A stretch of DNA of 10,455 nucleotides, from assembly GCA_002388885.1 (NCBI GenBank), contig DGNI01000142.1:1-10455 (forward strand). Direction: 5' to 3'. Source of the stretch: Parvularculaceae bacterium UBA4496 (GTDB lineage: Bacteria; Pseudomonadota; Alphaproteobacteria; Caulobacterales; Parvularculaceae). The translations under genes were made by a program, and so were the position numbers. Of the stretch, positions 1 through 5,932 are shown piece by piece; positions within the stretch are counted from its first letter, which is position 1; every line of letters begins with the position of its first letter. The notes beneath the pieces are model-generated. The model did not search any database. It had not been told where the DNA came from and was given only the letters and a program-made list of their open reading frames with translations.

Positions 1-1317
1 GTCGAGCCGATCCGGTCCCAGCCGGTTCGGCGCAAAGAAAAGATCGCCGATGGCGTGGCTCGGCTGCATCGAGGCGATCACTCCAAGCTCCGCGAAGCGC
101 GGAATGTCTTCCACCTGCAGGATCTGCGCATGCTCGATGCGCCAGCGCAGATCGTCCGCATCCGGATGGCGTTCGAAGGCGTCTTCGTACCAGTCGAGCA
201 GAAGCTGATTGCCGCGATCGCCGATGGCGTGCGTGTTGACCTGAACGCCGGCGTCGATCGCCTTGTCAAACAGCGCCGCTGCTTGTTCTTGATTCATCAT
301 CAACAGCCCGCTGGTGTCGGGCCGGTCGCTGTAGGGTTCGATCAGCGCCGCGCCGCGCGAGCCGAGCGCGCCGTCAACATAAAGCTTCATGGCGTTGGTG
401 ATGATGCGTCCGCCGCCAGCAGTACGCGGTCCGCTCGCAACCAGCGCATCAAGCCCGGATTGGTCGATGGAATTATAGACCCGGATTTTAAGACCGTTCT
501 GTTCCGAAAGGTTTTCGATCAGATCGAGATTGTTCGGATCGACCGACATGTTGTGCGCGCCGGTCCAGCCATAGGCGGCGTAGAGTGCAGAAGCTTCCCG
601 AAACGCCCTTTGTATTTGCTCATCGCTTGGGGAGGCGACGAGGCCGCTGACGAGCCCCATGGCCGCATCAATCAGGATGCCGGTGGCGCGGCCCGTCTCA
701 TCCCGTTCGATCTTGCCGCCTTCAGGGTCCGCGGTCTCATCGGTGATTCCGGCAGCGTCGAGAGCGGCAGAGTTCGCCACCAGCGCGTGGCCGTCGGCGC
801 GCCTTAAAATCACTGGCGTATCGCCGCTGACGGGATCAAGATCGTCGCGAGTCGGCATGCGCCCCTCCGGCCAGCCGGTTTCGATCCAGCCGCGCCCGAC
901 GAAGGGTTCGTTTTCGCCGGAGTGCTGGATATTGGCTTCGACGATGGAAACGAGTTCTGCAATCGATGCGACGCCTTCAAGATTAAGCGTCAGCTCGCGC
1001 ATGCCGATGCCGAAAAGGTGCGCATGAGCATCGGTGAAGCCGGGGTAAAGCGCGGCGCCGTCAAGGTCGATGATTTGTACGTTGGCGCCTGCGCCTTCAA
1101 TAACGAGATCGCGCGTGCCGACGGCGAGGATTTCGCCGTTCGCCACGGCAACCGCTTCAGCGTTGGGGGCATTCTCCACGCCTGTATAGATCGGTCCGCC
1201 GGTGAACACTTTCACCGCCTCCAGCGACGGCTCGTCCGCTGCGTTTTCTGTTTTGGCGCAGGCGAAAACCAGCGCTGTAACAGCGATGGCGGCGGAAAGG
1301 CGCAGCAAGTGAATCAT
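1..1317 (-). CDS. YtcJ-like amidohydrolase, putative lipoprotein (3' end outside window)
   Basis: This is the N-terminal 439 residues of an amidohydrolase-3 (YtcJ/NfdA-like) metal-dependent hydrolase; the frame is open to the window edge. Family members are usually about 550 residues, so roughly 100 or more are missing. Residues 1-20 form a leader ending in VFAC: Cys20 is a likely lipidation site, although Phe at -2 is not typical of a lipobox, so a periplasmic or outer-membrane lipoprotein is inferred. The HxH metal ligands appear as DAHAH (His98, His100). Further on come a YVDGALGSRGAAL block typical of YtcJ, NTHAIGDRGN, and WRIEHAQIL, all carrying metal or active-site positions of the family. 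The ATG is preceded by GGGGA seven bases upstream. Relatives hydrolyse N-substituted formamides or similar amides; the substrate here cannot be told. It diverges from the VPLPA-CTERM gene. Confidence 0.9.
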   Translation of the reverse strand, partial: MIHLLRLSAAIAVTALVFACAKTENAADEPSLEAVKVFTGGPIYTGVENAPNAEAVAVANGEILAVGTRDLVIEGAGANVQIIDLDGAALYPGFTDAHAHLFGIGMRELTLNLEGVASIAELVSIVEANIQHSGENEPFVGRGWIETGWPEGRMPTRDDLDPVSGDTPVILRRADGHALVANSAALDAAGITDETADPEGGKIERDETGRATGILIDAAMGLVSGLVASPSDEQIQRAFREASALYAAYGWTGAHNMSVDPNNLDLIENLSEQNGLKIRVYNSIDQSGLDALVASGPRTAGGGRIITNAMKLYVDGALGSRGAALIEPYSDRPDTSGLLMMNQEQAAALFDKAIDAGVQVNTHAIGDRGNQLLLDWYEDAFERHPDADDLRWRIEHAQILQVEDIPRFAELGVIASMQPSHAIGDLFFAPNRLGPDRLD

Positions 1318-1324
1318 TGATATG

Positions 1325-1329
1325 TCCCC
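1325..1329 (-). promoter_or_regulatory. Ribosome binding site of the amidohydrolase
   Basis: On the minus strand this reads GGGGA, seven bases before the ATG at 1317. It fixes the start that gives a full lipoprotein-type leader. Confidence 0.6.
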
Positions 1330-1375
1330 GGAAATTTGAATGGCGGCTGCATCCTTATCGCCGGTTCAGCCAAGC

Positions 1376-1410
1376 GGCAATCAAGGCTGATTCGAATCAG
1401 GCTGATTGCC
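1376..1410. repeat. Nested inverted repeat, candidate operator or hairpin
   Basis: The outer arms GGCAATCA (1376-1383) and TGATTGCC (1403-1410) are perfect complements. They enclose a perfect 14-base palindrome, CTGATTCGAATCAG (1387-1400). The two centres differ by only half a base. GGCTGATT also occurs twice, 15 bases apart (1385 and 1400). The element lies about 60 bases before the amidohydrolase ATG and overlaps a weak -35-like TTGATT for that gene. No T-run follows directly, so it does not look like a terminator. An operator for a dimeric regulator of one or both divergent genes is the simplest reading, by inference. Confidence 0.6.
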
Positions 1411-1441
1411 CGGCGATCATACTTAATTTTTGCGCCATAAT

Positions 1442-1456
1442 TCCCGTAAAACGGGA
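1442..1456. repeat. Short inverted repeat (6-bp arms, 3-base loop)
   Basis: TCCCGT and ACGGGA flank AAA. It lies in the divergent gap and could be a minor operator half or a chance hairpin. It is not followed by a convincing T-run on either strand. Confidence 0.35.
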
Positions 1457-1529
1457 GTTTAAGAGCAGGAACCACTAATGTGTTGCAATGCAGCGATTTT
1501 TTTCCGGATGGTAACCTTGAACCCATTGA

Positions 1530-1571
1530 CTTTAATGGAAATACCCGGAAATTGAGCAATGTCTTTAATGG
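1530..1571 (+). repeat. Direct repeat CTTTAATGG, 33-base period
   Basis: The 9-mer CTTTAATGG occurs at 1530-1538 and 1563-1571. The 33-base spacing is about three helical turns, which would put both copies on the same DNA face 65-110 bases upstream of the CTERM start. A binding site for a regulator is possible; the first copy overlaps a TTGACT (1526-1531) that could serve as a -35 element, but no good -10 follows it. Confidence 0.4.
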
Positions 1572-1588
1572 TCCGTTAAGGACGCGAC

Positions 1589-1605
1589 GCCCGGCGTTTC
1601 CGGGC
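1589..1605. repeat. GC-rich hairpin in the presumed leader of the CTERM gene
   Basis: GCCCGG and CCGGGC are perfect 6-base arms around a CGTTT loop. The hairpin ends 20 bases before the ribosome binding site at 1625-1630. It could affect mRNA stability or translation. The T-rich stretch after it (GTTTTAG) is too short for a strong terminator. Confidence 0.4.
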
Positions 1606-1624
1606 AGAGTTTTAGTACCTGAGT

Positions 1625-1630
1625 GGGGGA
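1625..1630 (+). promoter_or_regulatory. Ribosome binding site of the VPLPA-CTERM gene
   Basis: GGGGGA lies five bases before the ATG at 1636. It decides this start over the GTG at 1480, which would place 52 residues before the signal peptide. Confidence 0.65.
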
Positions 1631-1635
1631 CACTT

Positions 1636-2328
1636 ATGACCACCCTTCGTTTAATTGCAGCGGCAGTAGCAGCAGCAGGTTTCCTGGCTGTGCCGGCCAA
1701 TGCAGCAACGTTTATCTTCAAAAGCGGCGATGTGTTCCTTGACACCCCGACCGGCAACGTTGCTATGGATTGCGGAACCATTGGCGCAGACCTTTGCACC
1801 GATGTTGACGCAAACGGCTTCCAGTATTCCAAGGACGGCATCGGCTTTACTGCGACAGCCTACACGTATGACGGAATGGATCGCGAAGCCACGCAGCTGA
1901 TCCAAGACATCTCGCCGGCGAATTCTGGCCTCGCAGCGCTTTCCGAAATGGATGCTTCGCAGGACCAGACGCAGTTCGACTCGATGGAATCGATTGAGTT
2001 CGTATTCGACGCGGCGGTTTTCCTGACCAATATCGAATTCAACTCCGGCGGTGACAGAGATTGTAGCGCAGCTTCTCAGCCTGAGGGGCCTTGCGGTTTC
2101 TTCGAGCTTTGGATCGATGGTTCGCTTGAGGGAACTTTTGAAGCTGTTGACCTCTTAGCAACGGTATTCTTCGGGACGACTTTCGAGTTCCGTGCTGTAA
2201 CCCCGGGCGCCGGTTTCACCATCGCGCAGTTCGAGGTTTCGGACGTGCCGCTTCCGGGCGCGCTTCCGCTGCTGCTTGCAGGTCTTGCCGGTCTCGGCTT
2301 TGCCTCACGCCGCAAGAAAGCTGCATAA
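1636..2328 (+). CDS. VPLPA-CTERM (PEP-CTERM-type) sorting-domain secreted protein
   Basis: A 230-residue exported protein. Residues 1-23 are a signal peptide ending ANA before Ala24. The C-terminal 27 residues (204-230) form the tripartite sorting signal: VPLPG, a hydrophobic Leu/Ala/Gly helix, and a basic SRRKKAA tail. This matches the VPLPA-CTERM variant of the PEP-CTERM family, in which an exosortase cleaves near the motif during export to the cell surface or matrix. Here the usual final Ala of VPLPA is Gly. The central part is acidic, rich in Phe, Asp and Ser, and has four Cys (in DCGT, LCTD, DCSA, PCGF), which may form disulfides; it looks like a beta-rich domain of unknown role. No exosortase gene is in the window. 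The gene is probably monocistronic, since a strong terminator follows 24 bases after the stop. Confidence 0.88.
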   Translation: MTTLRLIAAAVAAAGFLAVPANAATFIFKSGDVFLDTPTGNVAMDCGTIGADLCTDVDANGFQYSKDGIGFTATAYTYDGMDREATQLIQDISPANSGLAALSEMDASQDQTQFDSMESIEFVFDAAVFLTNIEFNSGGDRDCSAASQPEGPCGFFELWIDGSLEGTFEAVDLLATVFFGTTFEFRAVTPGAGFTIAQFEVSDVPLPGALPLLLAGLAGLGFASRRKKAA

Positions 2329-2352
2329 GTTTTCAGCGAAAAGCTGAATTGG

Positions 2353-2381
2353 AAAAAGCCGGCCCATGGGCCGGCTTTTTT
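2353..2381 (+). terminator. Intrinsic terminator after the VPLPA-CTERM gene
   Basis: The perfectly palindromic stem GCCGGCCC/GGGCCGGC (2358-2375, AT at the centre) is followed by TTTTTT and preceded by AAAAA, so it could work in both directions. A smaller 6-bp hairpin (TTCAGC/GCTGAA, 2332-2348) lies just before it. Confidence 0.92.
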
Positions 2382-2424
2382 GTTATCTGAGTTTTCCCTG
2401 GCCATGCAGGCCTCACCACTCCAG

Positions 2425-2454
2425 TTGACCGGCCGGCTTAAAGACGACTACTAC
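2425..2454 (+). promoter_or_regulatory. Weak candidate promoter of the nucleotidyltransferase gene
   Basis: TTGACC (2425-2430) and TACTAC (2449-2454) are 18 bases apart. The -10 match is poor. If real, transcription would begin near 2461, after the ATG at 2457, and translation would then have to start at the ATG at 2484. Confidence 0.25.
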
Positions 2455-2456
2455 AG

Positions 2457-3308
2457 ATGAAAGAACAACACTCCTTGGACCAAATGTCTGAAAAATTTAC
2501 CGGACTTATTCTCGCCGCCCCGCGCAAGCAGGGCGAAAATCCGCTCTCCATGATTGAAGACGTTAGCCACAAATGCTTGGTCAAAGCGAATGGCGTCACC
2601 ATGCTTGAGCGTGTCATTCAAAGCCTATTGGGCGCTGATAACGTAAAGCGTGTTTTGATTTCGATCGATGACGCTGCCGTAATTGATCGAATTCCGGCGC
2701 TTGCCAGCTTGCGCCGCGAAGGTCGGATAGAGGCGGTCCAAAGTCAGGATAATCTCTACGCCAGCATTGCTCATGTTGCGGAAAAATGCGGCGACATCTT
2801 TCCGTTGTTTGTGACAACTGCAGATAATGCGCTGCAAACGCCCCAGATTGTTGATCATTTTCTTGAAACGCTGAGCGCAGCTAAAGCTGAAGTCGCGTTC
2901 GGCATGACCCCGATTTCCGTGATTGAAACAGCCTACCCGGAAACCGTCAGCACGCCGATGCAGGTGCATGCGCTACGCGACGGCGGATATACGACTTGCA
3001 ACCTTTATGCTCTTACCAACGACAGGGCGCTCAGGGCGGCCGAAGTGATGCGCGGCGGCGGACAGTTCCGCAAACGCAACTGGCGCATTTTGAAAGCTTT
3101 TGGCCTCTTCAACCTGATCGGCTACCGTTACAAGCTCTATTCGTTGCAGGGCTTGGCGCGTGCGGCGAGCCGCCGTTTCAAATTGAATGTCGTCGCCGTA
3201 AGCATGCCGTTTGCTGACGCTGGCGTCGACGCTGACAAGGAATCCAGCTTCAATTTCGTTGATCAGGCGCTGAAGAAACGTGAAAGCGCCGGCGGAGCGG
3301 TTGGGTAA
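2457..3308 (+). CDS. MobA-like nucleotidyltransferase (GT-A fold) family protein
   Basis: The protein has 283 residues with an NTP-transferase fold. The N-terminal nucleotide-binding signature is present in a divergent form (LILAAPRKQGENPL, residues 17-30), where the usual Gly-rich loop is replaced by Pro-Arg-Lys. It is followed by HKCLVKANGVTMLERV (38-53), the conserved Lys-Pro/Gly-x-x-Met-Leu block of the family, and by an Asp motif (TTADNALQTP, Asp123) that would coordinate metal and NTP. The C-terminal third is basic and does not match a known acceptor domain. The reaction would be transfer of a nucleotidyl group to a sugar phosphate, alcohol phosphate or cofactor; the substrate is unknown. 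The ATG at 2457 has no clear ribosome binding site; the ATG at 2484 (MSEKFTG) is an equally good start. Its stop is 41 bases before the MmgE/PrpD gene, so the two may be co-transcribed. Confidence 0.8.
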   Translation: MKEQHSLDQMSEKFTGLILAAPRKQGENPLSMIEDVSHKCLVKANGVTMLERVIQSLLGADNVKRVLISIDDAAVIDRIPALASLRREGRIEAVQSQDNLYASIAHVAEKCGDIFPLFVTTADNALQTPQIVDHFLETLSAAKAEVAFGMTPISVIETAYPETVSTPMQVHALRDGGYTTCNLYALTNDRALRAAEVMRGGGQFRKRNWRILKAFGLFNLIGYRYKLYSLQGLARAASRRFKLNVVAVSMPFADAGVDADKESSFNFVDQALKKRESAGGAVG

Positions 3309-3349
3309 GGCATAATTTTTGTTCGCCGCCGGAAAGTTAGGCGCCGCTG

Positions 3350-4687
3350 ATGTCTTCGATCAAAATTCTTGAACCCTTGGCGCGATGGGGCGCGCAAGCC
3401 GGGCGTGACTGGAACAGTGTCGCCAGGGAGCGCGCGCATGCGGCGCTGTGCGATATGCTCGTCTGCACGGCTGCGGGAGCGCGTGAAGGCGCTGGATTGC
3501 GTGTCTCCGCGCTTGCGGGGGATGGGGATTGCGTGGTGGTGGGTCATGCAAAGCGCGCATCGCCCCAGACGGCGGCGCTCATCAATGGAACCGCCGCACA
3601 TGCGTTAGACTTTGACGACAATTTTTCTCCTGCGCGCGTACATGCTAGCGCCGTCCTGTTTCCCGCGCTTTTGGCGCTGGGTGAAGCGCGTGAAGCGGCA
3701 ATGGAAGATATTCTGGATAGTTTCATCTGCGGGCTCGAAATTGTGGGTCGAATAGGGCAGCTCATGAATCCCCGTCACCGGAACCGGGGCTGGCATGCAA
3801 CTGCAACGCTTGGCGCCATCGGCGCCGCTGCAGCATCAGCCCGGCTGCTTCGGCTTGATGCGGATAAATTTCGGCATGCGCTTTCCCTGGCGAGCAGTCG
3901 CGCCGGCGGATCAATGATTCAGTTTGGCGTTGACGCAAAGCCCATACACGCCGGGTTCGCAGCGGATGCAGGCGTTGTTGCGGCGCGTCTTGCGTATGCG
4001 GGCGCGACAGGCGCACGTGAAACAATTGCCGGGCCGAAAGGTCTCGCCGACTTAATGCATGCCGGGGATGTGGGTGGTATTGACGAATCGAGTATCGGGG
4101 GTCCGTTGTTGATCGAGACTGCGGGCCTTAAGGCCAAACGTTTTCCGAATTGCGCAAGTGCGCACCGCGCAATGGATGCGCTTTTGATGTTAATCGGGCG
4201 TCATGGTTTTACGGCGCGAGACGTGAATGAGATTGTGGTTGAGATGCCTGCGCCGCAATTGGCGAACCTCATGTTTTCAAAACCTTCAGTTTCGGCTGAG
4301 GCGCGGTTCTCGTTGAACTACGCGCTGGCGGTTGTTCTGGCGCGGGGCGCGCCGACGCTGGAAGATTTCTCTGACGAAGCGGTGCGCCGCCCGGAGCTTC
4401 AAGAGCTCTTGCCGCTTGTGCGGCCGACGCCGGTCGATACGACTGAAATCGACTATCCGCAAAAGATCACCGTGATTTTAAAAGACGGACGGAAAGTATC
4501 CGAAACGGTATCCATTCCGCGTGGCGCCGCCAAAAACCCGTTCAATCATGACGAATTTCTGGCTAAGGCGCGCAGCTGCCTGGAAGCATCTGCGCTTGCA
4601 GAGCGGGCTGACGTGCTGATTGCAGCGTTTGATTTTAGCGCCGACACGCCCGTACAAGATCTGATGTCTCAATATTCGACGCGGTAA
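3350..4687 (+). CDS. MmgE/PrpD family protein
   Basis: A 445-residue protein of typical family length. Recognisable blocks are AHALDFDD (83-90), VHASAVLFPALLALGE (97-112), RGWHATATLGAIGAA (146-160, the hallmark His-containing motif), and IHAGFAADAGVVAARLA in the middle. The family includes 2-methylcitrate dehydratase (PrpD), cis-aconitate decarboxylase and iminodisuccinate epimerase, all acting on small polycarboxylates in the cytoplasm. No prpB or prpC gene is next to it, so a role in the methylcitrate cycle is not supported and the substrate stays open. The ATG at 3350 has a GGAAAG 13 bases upstream and a weaker GTTAGG closer in. Its stop lies 10 bases from the end of the convergent ATP-grasp gene, with no terminator visible between them. 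Confidence 0.88.
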   Translation: MSSIKILEPLARWGAQAGRDWNSVARERAHAALCDMLVCTAAGAREGAGLRVSALAGDGDCVVVGHAKRASPQTAALINGTAAHALDFDDNFSPARVHASAVLFPALLALGEAREAAMEDILDSFICGLEIVGRIGQLMNPRHRNRGWHATATLGAIGAAAASARLLRLDADKFRHALSLASSRAGGSMIQFGVDAKPIHAGFAADAGVVAARLAYAGATGARETIAGPKGLADLMHAGDVGGIDESSIGGPLLIETAGLKAKRFPNCASAHRAMDALLMLIGRHGFTARDVNEIVVEMPAPQLANLMFSKPSVSAEARFSLNYALAVVLARGAPTLEDFSDEAVRRPELQELLPLVRPTPVDTTEIDYPQKITVILKDGRKVSETVSIPRGAAKNPFNHDEFLAKARSCLEASALAERADVLIAAFDFSADTPVQDLMSQYSTR

Positions 4688-4697
4688 GCGCTAACGC

Positions 4698-5759
4698 CTA
4701 CCACTCATCGCCGCCCGACCCTTTGCCGTTTGAATCAATCGGATATTCAATGACGGCGTTTGGCGCTACGACGCCCTGGCGGCGCAGGCTGTGGCAAAGC
4801 AGCGTTTCAAGCAGTTGCGGGTGCGTAACGCCGATAGTGGCGGCGGAAATCGCCGTCGCCTTTTTCGACCACAGGTTACAGCTCAGGTTGATTTCGATGA
4901 AATTCAGCGTGTCGGTTTTCTCGTCATATTTGAGTTCGACGCGCCCGATGTCGCAAGGCCAGACTTCCGGCAGCAGTTTCAGACTTTGCTCGACAACACG
5001 ATCGCGCAGCGGCCCTTCCGGCAGGCGCTCCAGCTTCACCGTATCTTTCGACGCGAGATGCCGCTTTTGCTCGTAGGAACGGATGGCGCGTGCGTCATCC
5101 ACATAAAACCGCATCACCGGCAGCACCCATGGGCCGTTCGAGCCAATGATCGGGACGGCGATTTCATACCCGTCGACGAAATCCTCGATGATGACGTCGT
5201 GACCTTCATCGAGCAGGCTTTCCGCATGTGCTTTCGCGTCCGGCCAGTTGTCGTAAGACCCGATCCCCCATGAGGCGGAACTCGCATTCGGTTTGACAAT
5301 CAGCGATTTCCACTCAAATTCCGGTGGTTCGATGGAGATGGCGCCGCGGCGAATGACCATCCAGTCGGGCGTCATGACGCCGCGGTTGCGGACCGCGCAT
5401 TTCATCAGGTGCTTGTCGTCGCCGAGCCCGCGCAGGATCGGGGTGGCGCCGAAAAAAGGAATCTGGTTCTTGGTCGAAAGGAGGGGGCCAAGCATTTCGC
5501 TGTTCACGAAGCCGCCGCGGTTCAGCATGGTGAACAGAAAATCATAGTCGTGATGGTCGTAGAGCCGCTCGAACTTGCTCGCCGCCTCGACATTATAGCC
5601 GAGGTCGCGGAGCGTATCGCGCATCTCTGCGTGATACGTCGAGTGAGTGCCGTCAACCTTGTCTGGCGTGCCGTCCCCTTCCGCCCATTTGGCGAGGTAA
5701 ACGATTTTCAGACGCTTCTTTTCGGCGTCATTGAGGCGTAACAACGGCCCGTGCTGCAT
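4698..5759 (-). CDS. D-alanine-D-alanine ligase-like ATP-grasp protein
   Basis: The protein has 353 residues from the ATG at 5759. An N-terminal Rossmann-like part (KIVYLAKWAEGDG, 18-30) leads into MLNRGGFVNSE (78-88), which stands where Ddl enzymes have HGxxGED. ATP-grasp features follow: SLIVKPNASSASWGIG (152-167, with Lys156 for ATP), EDFVDGYEIAVPIIG, and the metal site FIEINLSCN (Glu289, Asn291). The general reaction is ATP-dependent ligation of a carboxylate to an amine through an acyl phosphate. The altered Ddl motifs make true D-Ala-D-Ala synthesis unlikely; the substrates are unknown. A longer frame begins at a TTG at 5867, but that TTG is the -35 box of a good promoter, so the ATG at 5759 (GGAAA upstream) is preferred. 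It diverges from the flippase gene and converges on the MmgE/PrpD gene. Confidence 0.85.
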   Translation of the reverse strand: MQHGPLLRLNDAEKKRLKIVYLAKWAEGDGTPDKVDGTHSTYHAEMRDTLRDLGYNVEAASKFERLYDHHDYDFLFTMLNRGGFVNSEMLGPLLSTKNQIPFFGATPILRGLGDDKHLMKCAVRNRGVMTPDWMVIRRGAISIEPPEFEWKSLIVKPNASSASWGIGSYDNWPDAKAHAESLLDEGHDVIIEDFVDGYEIAVPIIGSNGPWVLPVMRFYVDDARAIRSYEQKRHLASKDTVKLERLPEGPLRDRVVEQSLKLLPEVWPCDIGRVELKYDEKTDTLNFIEINLSCNLWSKKATAISAATIGVTHPQLLETLLCHSLRRQGVVAPNAVIEYPIDSNGKGSGGDEW

Positions 5760-5838
5760 TTGATTTTCCGATTTCGCGCCCTGACCACCAGCCCATACCC
5801 TTCGGGGCGGCGGCGCGCATTTTCCCCAAGGGCAACCG

Positions 5839-5867
5839 CATATAAGTCCGATTGGAAATAGCGTCAA
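5839..5867 (-). promoter_or_regulatory. Sigma70-type promoter of the ATP-grasp gene
   Basis: On the minus strand TTGACG (5867-5862) and TATATG (5844-5839) are exactly 17 bases apart. Transcription would begin near 5832 and give a leader of about 73 bases before the ATG at 5759. This is the best promoter in the window. Confidence 0.65.
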
Positions 5868-5874
5868 TTAACGC
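5861..5874. repeat. 14-base dyad over the -35 box, candidate operator
   Basis: GCGTCAATTAACGC matches its own reverse complement at 12 of 14 bases. It covers the TTGACG -35 element of the ATP-grasp promoter and lies about 60 bases before the flippase start. Binding there would block ATP-grasp transcription; this is inference. Confidence 0.35.
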
Positions 5875-5932
5875 TTATTGCACAAGGTATTGCGCCTTAT
5901 TACAGCTTGAGGCGGCAGATTTGGCGGGCGGC

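Larger units (their letters stand above)
1318..1635. other. Divergent intergenic region rich in inverted and direct repeats
   Basis: This 318-base gap separates the start codons of two divergent genes. It holds a nested palindrome (1376-1410), two short hairpins (1442-1456 and 1589-1605), a CTTTAATGG direct repeat (1530 and 1563), and a T-run at 1498-1504 with no stem before it. It is visibly more AT-rich than the flanking genes. No RNA gene is recognised. An open frame from a GTG at 1480 runs into the CTERM gene, but the secretion signal and ribosome binding site both argue for the start at 1636. A weak minus-strand promoter-like pair is TTGATT (1384-1379) and GATAAG (1359-1354), with a long 19-base spacer. 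Confidence 0.7.

Noticed and set aside
55..807. Long plus-strand open frame opposite the amidohydrolase
   Set aside because: The minus strand in this stretch encodes a clear YtcJ-type protein with all expected motifs; the plus frame has no recognisable domain.
1498..1504. T-run as a terminator in the divergent gap
   Set aside because: No stem precedes it on the plus strand, and no gene reads into it.
1480..1635. Upstream GTG start for the VPLPA-CTERM gene
   Set aside because: It would bury the signal peptide 52 residues inside the protein, while the ATG at 1636 has a strong ribosome binding site.
5728..5820. Possible 30-residue upstream frame in the ATP-grasp leader, overlapping the main start
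   Set aside because: Its ATG follows a GGGGA too closely (two bases) and the peptide shows no recognisable pattern; probably chance in GC-rich DNA.
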